Source of the DNA: Dendrocalamus latiflorus
Taxonomy: Eukaryota > Streptophyta > Magnoliopsida > Poales > Poaceae
NCBI GenBank assembly: GCA_017311315.1
Contig: CM029612.1
Location: 50,984,200-51,048,199, forward strand
Direction: 5' to 3'
Length of the DNA: 64,000 bases
Part shown: piece by piece, positions 55,868 to 64,000 of the stretch
Numbering within the stretch: the first letter of the stretch is position 1
Layout of the letters: every line of letters begins with the position of its first letter
Notes under the pieces: model-generated
Databases searched by the model: none
What the model saw: only the letters and a program-made list of their open reading frames with translations
Told to the model about the DNA's origin: nothing
Made by a program: the position numbers and the translations under genes

Positions 55868-57013
55868 CTAGCCCGAGCCGCCATTCCCACCATTGGCATC
55901 GGTGCCCTTGTTACAATGGCGGTTGCGGCTGTTGTTCTTCATGTTGCCGCCTTCGCTGTTGCCGCCACCACCCCTGCCTGGGCTCGGAGGGTGGGAGCCA
56001 TGCTGTCCAGCAGCAAGGAAAATGGAGGGTGGCACAGTCGGTCTAGAGTTCTTGGTAATCTTTTTTAGGAGAAGATGCGAATGAGTCTCCACAAACGTAG
56101 AAAATGGCAATTGCATCTTAAGGATTGGCACCATATGAGAGAACTTCTCGTTGAGGCCGCGAAGAACGAACAACACGAGTGTTCGGTCGAAGATAGGTTC
56201 ATCAAGATCGCCAAGACCATCTGCCATACTCTTGAGTTTGCGGCAAAAATCAAAGATTGATAAATCACCTTAAACGAAGTTGTAAAATTCCAGCTCCATG
56301 TATAGAGCATGGGTTTCCTTGTTGCCAAGGAGTTAGTGCTCGAGGTTCGTCCACATGATGCGGACAGTAGTGGTGGGGGACATGGCGATCTCTAAGAGGT
56401 CCGCAATAATGGTGCCATAAAGCCAAGACAAGACCACACAATCCATGCGAGAGGTTCGCAACAATGGTGCCGTAAAGCCAAGACAAGACCACACAGTCCA
56501 TACGTACCCAATCTGCCTCATCGGGAAGGGGGGCATCGTTGGAGAGGACGTGGTCTATCAAGGCGTACTTGCCGAGCGTGATGAGGAAGAGGCCGCACCA
56601 CTTTCCATAGTTAGGAGATGTGAAGTCGAGGGTGACTGGGATGAGGGCCTTGATGTTGAGGACACCAACAGCTTAGGCGTGAAGAGCGTTATGGCGTAGT
56701 CTGGTTGGTTGGTGACATCATGGGCGAGATCGACAACTAGAACCTGCTGGCATTCAGTGCCGATCGCGGTGAGCTTCTCCTGGCACGCGTGATTGACGGC
56801 AGCCGCGACGATGGCCTGAATCCGATGGTCCTCAGCGACAGCAACGTCAGTCTGAACCGCGTGGGCGGCCAAAGCAGCCTGCTCCGCCTGAGCCACCTGG
56901 TCAACAGAGAGGTCGGTGGAGCTGACCATAGAAGAGAGAGGGATAGATCGGTCGGAAGATGGAGGACGACGGCTAAGGTTTGCGGAAACTTGTGGTCGCA
57001 AGAGCGATCGCAT
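55868..57013 (-). pseudogene. Copia gag remnant with an internal tandem duplication
   Basis: 57013-56558 gives a gag N-terminal region ending in KLLVSSTSRPSSQ. After a frame break, MIDHVLSNDAPLPDEADWVR and VLSWLYGTI follow, then DRTLVLFVLRGLNEKFSHMV, AAGQHGSHPPSPGRGGGG and RNRHCNKGTD. A 55-bp direct duplication near 56394-56504 breaks the frame. Confidence 0.8.
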
Positions 57014-57350
57014 CTGATACTATAAAAGGGTGTAGTGTTTTGGAGAAATCATGCAATGAATTAATTAATAAATCAAGAGTTACATATATAGGCATCTTTC
57101 TTCTATATCTGAACAACTGGTTTATAGAAACAATACCCAGGAGACAAGAAAGGAAGAGACCTGAAAAGATACGCGTGATCCATAGCACGTAACAACCATG
57201 GGAGGTCGACCACGGCAGATCGACCATTGCACTACGACTGGTTCACTATAGCCACGACCGATTTACTATAGACACCTGCCATGGTCAATGACCATATGCA
57301 GATATCTAACCGTTAGCCAAGTAGCAAAATTGGAAGCCAAGTCATTTCTT

Positions 57351-60300
57351 TTTTTTTTGACGGAAAAGGCAGGAGATCTGTCGTTTATTGAAAGAGAGAG
57401 GAAGAAAGGATTACAATCCGAATTTCAGACCAAGAGCCTGAAAGGGTTACAAGCTAAAGGGGAAGAGCACAAAATCAAAAGGGGAACCCCAAACAAACCC
57501 AACAAAACTATTCGACCCCTACCTCCGCTCGAGCCGAAAAAACAGAAATAACATTCCTGCTATCAATTGCCACTAGATTTGCCACTGAATCCACCGAGAG
57601 AAAAGAGCTATTAAAAATTCTTCTGTTCCTCTCTCTCCAAACATTCCACCACATTTGCACTAGGACCCCAATGCATCTCCTTCTGTTTGTTTTTGGCCTA
57701 ATATTTGCAAAAGCTTTCCACCAACCCAAGAGGGTGTTGTAATTTTGTCCAGCTGGAGGATCTCTCAAGTTCAATATCTCTGTCACTTTGCCCCAAACAG
57801 CCACAGTAAAAGTGCAGTCTTTTGCTAGGTGACAGGTGTTTTCTCCCTGCATAAAACAGAGAGCACACGAAGGATTGCAAGGCCAATTCCTTTTGAGGAG
57901 ATTATCAGCAGTTAAAATCTTCTGTTGCAGAAGTAACCAACCAAAAGATTTAGCTTTTTGCTCGGCGTAACCTTTCCACAAGTGGTTTAGAGATGGCTTT
58001 GGAATTAAACCACTAAACTGAATTGAGTACGCCGATCGTGCCGAATACTCTCCATTTGCTGTCCATCTCCAAAGAATGGAATCTTCCCTATCCTCCAGGG
58101 TGAAATGAATCAGTCTTCCCGCTAGCCAAATCAGTTGTGAGAGCTGGATAGCATCCGAAATTGCCTCGAAACAGTTTAGCCAGAAATGTTGTCGCATGGC
58201 GTCTTGAACCGAAATCCTTTTTTTGCGACAGATTTTAAATAGATCAGGGGCTGATAAATACAAGCTCTGATTGTCCAGCCACTTATCATTCCAGAAACTT
58301 GTCTTAGCTCCATTGCCCACCGAGATAGTCGTGCTTGCCGAGAAAAAAGATAAGTCCTCTCTGTTGCACGGCAGCTCCATGAAGGCCCAGGGCCGATTAG
58401 GATCTCTCCATTTTAGCCACAACCATCTTAGGCGAAGAGCTCGGGCAAATCTTTGCAAGTCAAGGATTCCCAAACCTCCTAGGGGGCGTGGTTTACAGAC
58501 TGTGGGCCAATTAACTAGACAATGACCGCCATTGACATGTTCAGGTTCTTGACCTTTCCATAGAAAAGCTCTTCGAAAACGGTCTATTTTCTTTGTCAAC
58601 CATTTGGGTGCAGGCAACACTGTCAGGTAGTAAGTGGGCAGCGATGAAAGAACATATTTTACCAGTGTTTCTCTTCCAGGCAAGGTTAAGAACTTTCCTT
58701 TCCACCTTGGCAATCTATTTCCAATCTTATCAATTAAGGGTTGGCAGTCAATTTTCCTCAATTTGCGCCAATGCAAAGGAAGACCGAGGTATCTACATGG
58801 AAAAGAGCAAATCCTAGCTTGGAAATTTTGCCGAGCAGCATCAATAATCTCACTTGCGCATGCTATTGGATAAACTTCTGTTTTTTCAAAGTTTGTGAAC
58901 AGTCCAGAGGCCCTCCCAAAGACCTCCAAGATTACTTTGAAAGCTTCCAGATTATTCTGTTCAGGCCTTAAGAAAAGTGCCACATCATCCGCGTACATGG
59001 AGACTCGAAACGGAAGGTTCTGCCTTAATAAGGGTGCGAGAACTCCTTCCTCCTCAGCTCTGGCAATTAGCCTTTGCAAAGGCTCTATAGCTAGAATAAA
59101 AAGCAATGGAGAGAGCGGGTCCCGTTGCCTTAGTCCTCTAGCATGCCAGAATGATTCTCCAGAGAAACCATTAACTAGAACGCTTGAAGAAGACGAGCAG
59201 AGGAGGTTCGCAATCCAATTCCTCCAAGTGATACCAAATCCAAAATTCTCTAAAACCTCGATCAAGAACTGCCAACTTACTGAGTCGAATGCTTTTGCCA
59301 CGTCTAGCTTCAGGAAAAGGCTCGGGATTTTCTTTCTATGGAGAATCTGAAGCACCTGTTTAGTGTACAGGAAATTCTCGTGTATAGATCTCTTTTTAAT
59401 GAAAGCATTTTGATTTTTTGAAATCAAAGTGTCCATCACTGTAGCTAGTCTCAAGGCCAGAAGTTTAGATAAGATCTTTGAAAAACTATGGATGAGGCTG
59501 ATGGGCCTAAACTGGTCCGGTCGGTCGGCGTCCAACTTCTTATGCAAAAGAAAAAATTTTGCGGTATTCAACAGCTCTAGGTGTTCCGACTGAAAATTCA
59601 TGAAAGCTTTGATTGCCTCGAAAAGATCTCCCTTAATTATATTCCAAGCTTTCCTATAAAAACCTCCAATAAACCCATCGGGACCAGGCGCTTTCTCAGC
59701 CGGCATGTTAAAAATCACGTCCTTTAATTCCTCTTCAGTGACTGGTCGCTCCAAATCCTCCATCTCCAACCTCGTAATTTGCAGGTGCTCCCAGTTCAGG
59801 AAGGACGAGCGGATGAAAGCAGTGCCTGTTCTTTGGACAAAGAAATCTGTCATGTGACACAACTTCTCCTCTGTGGAGAAGACGGGTCCATTTTCAGAGT
59901 CTAAGAATTCAATGAAATTCTTTCTTTTTCTGCCATTTGCCCTGAGATGAAAATTTTTTGTATTTGCATCACCTTCTTTTATCCAAGACAATCTAGCCCT
60001 TTGTCTTATACGAACTCTATTCAAGGTTGCAATTCCAAGGACTTTAACCTTGATGTCTCGAAGAAAGGCTACCTCATCTGAAGAAAGACTTCTCTCCTCT
60101 TGCGCAGTTTCTAGTCTTTGAATAACTTCATTTGCCAAGGCTAACTGCAATCGCAAATCACCAACTTTATTTTTACTCCACCATTTGAGAGATTTTGCTA
60201 GGCGTGCTAGCTTAGCATGGAATCGCAAAAAAGGTCTAGTTGTGCTAATCGGCTTCTCCCAACTACGTTGGACCTCTTCAAGAAAATCTGGGCGCTTAAG

Positions 60301-60883
60301 CCAAAACGACTCAAAACGGAACCCATGATTCGGCCTCTCCTCCATATCCCCTCTCAAAAATAAAGCGCAATGATCTGAATTTGCTGAAGCCAAGGCAAAC
60401 ATGTGAGAATGGGAAAACATCATATCCCATTCCGTCGAACAAAAGGCTCTATCTATTTTTGTCATCGTTTGCATTTCAGGGCCTCCACGCCAAGTGTATC
60501 TCTGGCCATTCAATGACAGTTCTCTTAGATGAAACCTGTCAATACAACCTTTAAACCGGGACATCATCCTTCTATTTAAGTTACCATTGTTTTATCACTG
60601 GCCAAGTAAATCAAATTGAAATCTCCAATAACCAGCCATTCCGGCAGCACAATTTGCTGAATAGATTCCAGCTCTTGTAGAAACAGGATTTTATCCTCCT
60701 CTGCTTGTGGTCCATACACCACTGTAATCGACCAAGTTAGGCCTTCACCTCTCATTCTCAGATTTGCAGATAAGGAGAAATGTCCCAAAGAAACGTTGGA
60801 AAGTTCAAAAAAATTATCATCACACGCTAAAATAATCCCACCTCTAGAACCTTGAGCTGGCAGGGCTGCAAAATGCAAGGAGA
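57351..60883 (-). mobile_element. L1-type LINE, 5'-truncated, with 12-bp TSD
   Basis: The 12-bp AAGTCATTTCTT stands on both sides (57339-57350 and 60884-60895). On the minus strand the element ends in a run of A (57351-57358) and starts inside the endonuclease domain, so ORF1 and the start of ORF2 are missing. Just left of it lies the end of the copia LTR at 57310, only about 30 bp away. Confidence 0.88.
57508..60567 (-). CDS. LINE ORF2: reverse transcriptase with C-terminal zinc domain
   Basis: A 1019-codon frame of an L1-type ORF2 protein, which nicks target DNA and copies its own RNA there. It starts in the C-terminal endonuclease part (LNGQRYTWRGGPEMQTMTKIDR, NSDHCALFL near residue 65). 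The RT core shows KAPGPDGFIGGFYRKAW, RPISLIHSFSKILSKLLALRL, LKLDVAKAFDSVSW, GLRQRDPLSPLLF and the catalytic YADD (in SMYADDVALF, at about 58985-58996). KTEVYPIAC and RYLGLPL follow. The tail has the zf-RVT domain (FGWLLLQQKILTADNLLKR, CALCFMQGENTCHLAKDC). The first ATG here is not the natural start: the protein is continuous with 60890-60576 apart from one frameshift. The long open frame suggests a recent insertion. Confidence 0.9.
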   Translation of the reverse strand: MMSRFKGCIDRFHLRELSLNGQRYTWRGGPEMQTMTKIDRAFCSTEWDMMFSHSHMFALASANSDHCALFLRGDMEERPNHGFRFESFWLKRPDFLEEVQRSWEKPISTTRPFLRFHAKLARLAKSLKWWSKNKVGDLRLQLALANEVIQRLETAQEERSLSSDEVAFLRDIKVKVLGIATLNRVRIRQRARLSWIKEGDANTKNFHLRANGRKRKNFIEFLDSENGPVFSTEEKLCHMTDFFVQRTGTAFIRSSFLNWEHLQITRLEMEDLERPVTEEELKDVIFNMPAEKAPGPDGFIGGFYRKAWNIIKGDLFEAIKAFMNFQSEHLELLNTAKFFLLHKKLDADRPDQFRPISLIHSFSKILSKLLALRLATVMDTLISKNQNAFIKKRSIHENFLYTKQVLQILHRKKIPSLFLKLDVAKAFDSVSWQFLIEVLENFGFGITWRNWIANLLCSSSSSVLVNGFSGESFWHARGLRQRDPLSPLLFILAIEPLQRLIARAEEEGVLAPLLRQNLPFRVSMYADDVALFLRPEQNNLEAFKVILEVFGRASGLFTNFEKTEVYPIACASEIIDAARQNFQARICSFPCRYLGLPLHWRKLRKIDCQPLIDKIGNRLPRWKGKFLTLPGRETLVKYVLSSLPTYYLTVLPAPKWLTKKIDRFRRAFLWKGQEPEHVNGGHCLVNWPTVCKPRPLGGLGILDLQRFARALRLRWLWLKWRDPNRPWAFMELPCNREDLSFFSASTTISVGNGAKTSFWNDKWLDNQSLYLSAPDLFKICRKKRISVQDAMRQHFWLNCFEAISDAIQLSQLIWLAGRLIHFTLEDREDSILWRWTANGEYSARSAYSIQFSGLIPKPSLNHLWKGYAEQKAKSFGWLLLQQKILTADNLLKRNWPCNPSCALCFMQGENTCHLAKDCTFTVAVWGKVTEILNLRDPPAGQNYNTLLGWWKAFANIRPKTNRRRCIGVLVQMWWNVWRERNRRIFNSSFLSVDSVANLVAIDSRNVISVFSARAEVGVE

Positions 60884-60890
60884 AAGTCAT
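60576..60890 (-). pseudogene. LINE endonuclease N-terminal part, frameshifted
   Basis: AAYLPAQG-like start, SRGGIILACDDN, SITVVYGPQAEEDKILFLQEL and the endonuclease motif WLVIGDFNLI are all in frame, then the frame ends in MVT-stop. One base more or less near 60585 would join it to the downstream 1019-residue ORF, so a single indel broke the protein. Confidence 0.85.
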
Positions 60891-60895
60891 TTCTT

Positions 60896-61378
60896 CCTAG
60901 TGGCTTCTGCTTCATCTTGCCTCCTACCCGTGCGTCTTCTCTGCCTCACCATTGCAAGCTGGTCGGCGGCATACGGGGGATCTACGGATCTACCTGCAGT
61001 GATCCAAACCGACCCCTGAAGCACGGGCCGACCGTACTTTCATCCCATAAAACGGGCGTACTTTAACCCCTGCTGTGCACGGATGCACAGCCAAAAATAA
61101 TGCCGTACGAACGCGACTAAAATAGCCCTGGACGCGTATGGCCACGTTGAGATCCGCGGCCGACTGGCCGTGCAAGATTCCTCCTGCCGCCCCCGCGGCC
61201 GGCTCCGGTCGACGCACCGGCGGACAAGATCTACGCCCTCCGCGGCCACTGCTCGATCCGCTCCGCCGAATGAACGTTCGAGGAAGCTGAGCCGAGAGCC
61301 CGTGCGAGCAACGAAAGGAAACGCGCGGCGCGACAGGCCACGCGACTCGGGATCGGACTGGTCGGTTTCCCGGGAAAT
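60896..61378. other. Non-coding, moderately GC-rich spacer
   Basis: GC-rich with no intact reading frame of known family. It may be part of a gene 5' region disrupted by the LINE, but no exon could be supported. Confidence 0.3.
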
Positions 61379-61380
61379 TA

Positions 61381-61381
<1 letters not shown>

Positions 61382-61462
<81 letters not shown>
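61382..61462 (+). repeat. (TA)n followed by (GA)n microsatellite
   Basis: About 30 TA units to 61446, then about eight GA units from 61447. Length polymorphism is likely. Confidence 0.95.
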
Positions 61463-64000
61463 AAAATCCCTTTTACTCCCGGGTGTAATTACACCCACCT
61501 CTAATATACCACCTAAATACCCGGGTGTAGCAAAGAGGTTTCCTATATATACTAGTAGAGTACCCGTGCTAACGCTATGGCGGCATTTGAGGGATGCACA
61601 TGAAAACAACCAAATGACAATATTTTTTTCTTGCTCGTGCTAACGCTACGGTAAAATACAAAACAAGATAAAATTTGTCCGTATCCTGTCCAAACAACAA
61701 ATGAGTAAGATTAATGAGAGAAATGCACATTTTAAAGCTATATACAAGAAAGATCGCGTCAAGGAAACAAAATCCTTCAAATGTTTAAATCAACCACCAC
61801 AGATGCCCATATGCTATGACAATTAGATAACAAGAACTCAATTACCAACCACCGGATAAATTAAACGAAACAAATTAGATTTCGTATCTGGAGATACAGC
61901 TTTATTGAAAAGTAAACATAAGATGCACATGTCTAGACCACCCAAGCCAAATCATAGATCATGCAGGAAATAACAGTTGACATTATTACTAAAGCATTCA
62001 CTCTCGTGCTTAACTCTTCCTAGATATTCTCAATGCATAGGTCATACTACATATTTCACAATTTTATTCCCTCAACTGTTTAAAATCATGCATTCTTAAC
62101 TCAAATTATAATAATGTTTTAAGAGTGAAACAATTTACAAACAAACCAGCAATCTAATGAGCAACTCCAAAGGAACACATAGAGGTATAAAGAGAAGGAT
62201 TAGAACGAATCAATTAATTTTGTTTGAGGGAAGGAAAGAATGAATCCATGAAGGATATGAAAAAGAAAGGCAAAGGAATGAGTAAAGTTACACCAACCTA
62301 ATTTGTGCATCTTTAATATGCCTGGTGCTGCTGCATGCTTTGCCAAAAGTGTATTACAAAACAAAAAAAATTTCACACTGTTAACTGACAGTAGAACCCT
62401 AATGGACAATCAAAGTTTCTGGAAACAATTATCGCCTAGTGTAGCACATAACAATCCCTAGTTATTACACTAAAAAGGACAAGGATCTATCACTGGCATT
62501 CTGTAAAATCATATATAAACTAAAAACTGCAGAAACATTAATATTTTACACGCATTGGAATTTTAGTCAAGCACTGAGTGTTAACATCATTTGGCCACAA
62601 AATGCAGCACCAAAAGCATGTATAAGAGTACAGTTGCCAATCACCATCAACATGCTTTAAATGCCACGTATAAGAAATATGGTTTATTAAACAGATACAC
62701 TGTACAAGACAGACATCGATGACTCCATGCATTTTCTCCCCATGGTTTCATTTAGTTGTATTTCGATAAATAAAAAATGCCACAATAGCTGTGGAGTATC
62801 ATATCACTCTGCATTAGTAGGTCAAGTTCAATAGTTCATCATATATCAGATCATAACGCAGTGAATAAGTGATAGTAAAGCATAAATTATCCATGCCATG
62901 AACTGGCCCAAAATAAGAACCTTGACAATCATTACTGTTCTTTCTCTTATATCTGTTCTATTGTAGTCCACAACGGCAGGAATTGAAGCACTAAGCACAA
63001 AGTTGGAATGAGCACAAAACACAGATATGCATATACTACCATATACTGCTATACAATTTCTATCTTCCTATATTTAATCTGCAGCCCTGCTCTAAAACTC
63101 TCCGTCAGTTTGGGTCTTCGATCAATAGAAATTAGGAGACTCAAATATCCTATTACTATAATTCTGATATCACACTTGTCTGGCTTGATAGTGGAATCAC
63201 CTAAGTGGAACCACAGTGTGCACTGTACACTGAAAACGACTCCTTTACGCAGCATTATTCCAGTGCCTGTCAATAGTGAAATAGCATAAGCCTCACTTAT
63301 GTAGTGTTGGACCATGAATTCCAAACCAGTTTTTTTCTTTCTAATGTTTCAAGATCCAAGCCAGGAATTCATCCCCAGCTCCAGATTTGCGTTGATTCCG
63401 ACACTGGGTGCTTTCCTCAAACTGGTAACCATTCTCAGACAAAGAATTAACGTTTCATCTGGTCTAATTCTAATCCCAATCCTTGTGCAATCGGTGGCGA
63501 ATTCCATGATTCAGGCGCCTAAGATGGTATCAGGTTGCCATTGTTGCATCAATTGGTAACCGAGCAGTTGGATTCCAATTCCAAGAAGAGATATCATATG
63601 ATTCCATATCAACGTGGTCGTAACCAATGTGGTTGTAAACCAAACAGAGCTACCTTGTAATATTTAATCCAAATGAAGCTATTCTCCACAATTGATCATT
63701 AATACTAAAGCAGCACAATCAGACCAGAAAGATATAATAATACAAGCAGCAACAATAATAGCAGTATTATACTACAGCACATCGTTGTGATGAACAGGAC
63801 AACAATCATTTGTCCACGCCAAGCAAAAGTTAAATCACAACAAAAGAACAAAAATCATTTCACCTTATGTCCTTCAGCAGGTAGGCTCTCCTCCGGTGCC
63901 GATGCCTCTGGCGACACAACCATGCTCCTAGAGCTTTTGTGATGTTGTTTTTAGCAGAGATGCAAAACCATATTCTACTCACAAGTGTTTGGTTTTGTTC
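61463..64000. other. AT-rich region with no recognised gene
   Basis: A palindrome GGGTGTAATTACACCC lies at 61481-61496, and the phrases CCCGTGCTAACGCTATGG and CTCGTGCTAACGCTACGG (about 61563 and 61635) resemble each other, as in some transposon ends. The rest is non-coding to my eye. Near the right edge, minus strand 63963-63865, a short open run (SRSMVVSPEASAPEESLPAEG) ends in TGA at 63863 and could be the last exon of a gene outside the window, but this is weak. Confidence 0.35.

Larger units (their letters stand above)
52398..57310 (-). mobile_element. Ty1/copia element, decayed
   Basis: The LTRs are 52398-52635 and 57031-57310; both contain TTACATATATA, TATCTGAACAAC, GATAAGAAAGGAAGAGAC-type and GCAGATATCTAAC blocks. 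On the minus strand the left LTR starts TGTTAGATATC after a CTGCAGGAGAG purine tract, and TAGTATCAGATGCG follows the right LTR as primer site. Gag, protease, pre-integrase, part of integrase, RT and RNase H can be followed in order but with many stops. Most of integrase is deleted between about 54810 and 54050. A target duplication was not identified. Confidence 0.85.

Noticed and set aside
63049..63324. 91-residue minus-strand ORF and its neighbours
   Set aside because: AT-rich, no domain, no consistent splice sites.

Overview
The window looks like nuclear DNA of a grass (Poaceae). Split genes have GT-AG introns, coding starts are GC-rich, the protein sequences are typical of cereals, and the spaces between genes are filled with hAT, Mutator, Stowaway and Tourist-like MITEs, Ty1/copia and Ty3/gypsy LTR elements and a LINE. 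No prokaryotic-style operons or CRISPR arrays are present. All gene models below were assembled by eye from splice sites and protein family knowledge.

Host genes, left to right: (1) the 5' part of an allene oxide synthase gene (CYP74A, jasmonate synthesis), minus strand, running off the left edge; (2) HCF164, a thylakoid thioredoxin-like protein, four exons, minus strand, 6089-8381; (3) a BTB/NPH3 phototropism-type protein, four exons, plus strand, 17065-19456, whose first intron appears to use a GC donor; (4) a decayed DYW-type PPR gene, minus strand, 19736-20575; (5) a WCOR413/COR413 cold-acclimation membrane protein, four exons, plus strand, 31600-34160. These genes do not form one pathway; several have plastid or stress roles.

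Mobile DNA dominates the rest. 870-4380 and 9091-10422 hold short non-autonomous hAT-type elements, several with recognisable 8-bp target duplications. 11102-about 14508 and 37423-40724 are two long solo LTRs of the Tekay/RIRE3 gypsy type, in opposite orientations. 20576-20993 is a foldback Mutator MITE. 21078-24474 is a 3.4-kb Mutator-like element with about 230-bp terminal inverted repeats, an 11-bp flanking repeat and a spliced plant mobile domain (PMD) gene but no visible transposase; it is the most interesting cargo element here. 34713-44884 is a copia element (LTRs differ at 3 of 194 positions) that is nearly young by its LTRs yet broken in its genes, and it is split by one of the solo LTRs. 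45462-about 47790 is an internally deleted copia element, 52398-57310 a decayed copia element, and 57351-60883 a 5'-truncated L1-type LINE with a 12-bp target duplication and a 1019-residue ORF. The last 2.5 kb (61500-64000) is AT-rich with no gene I can identify.
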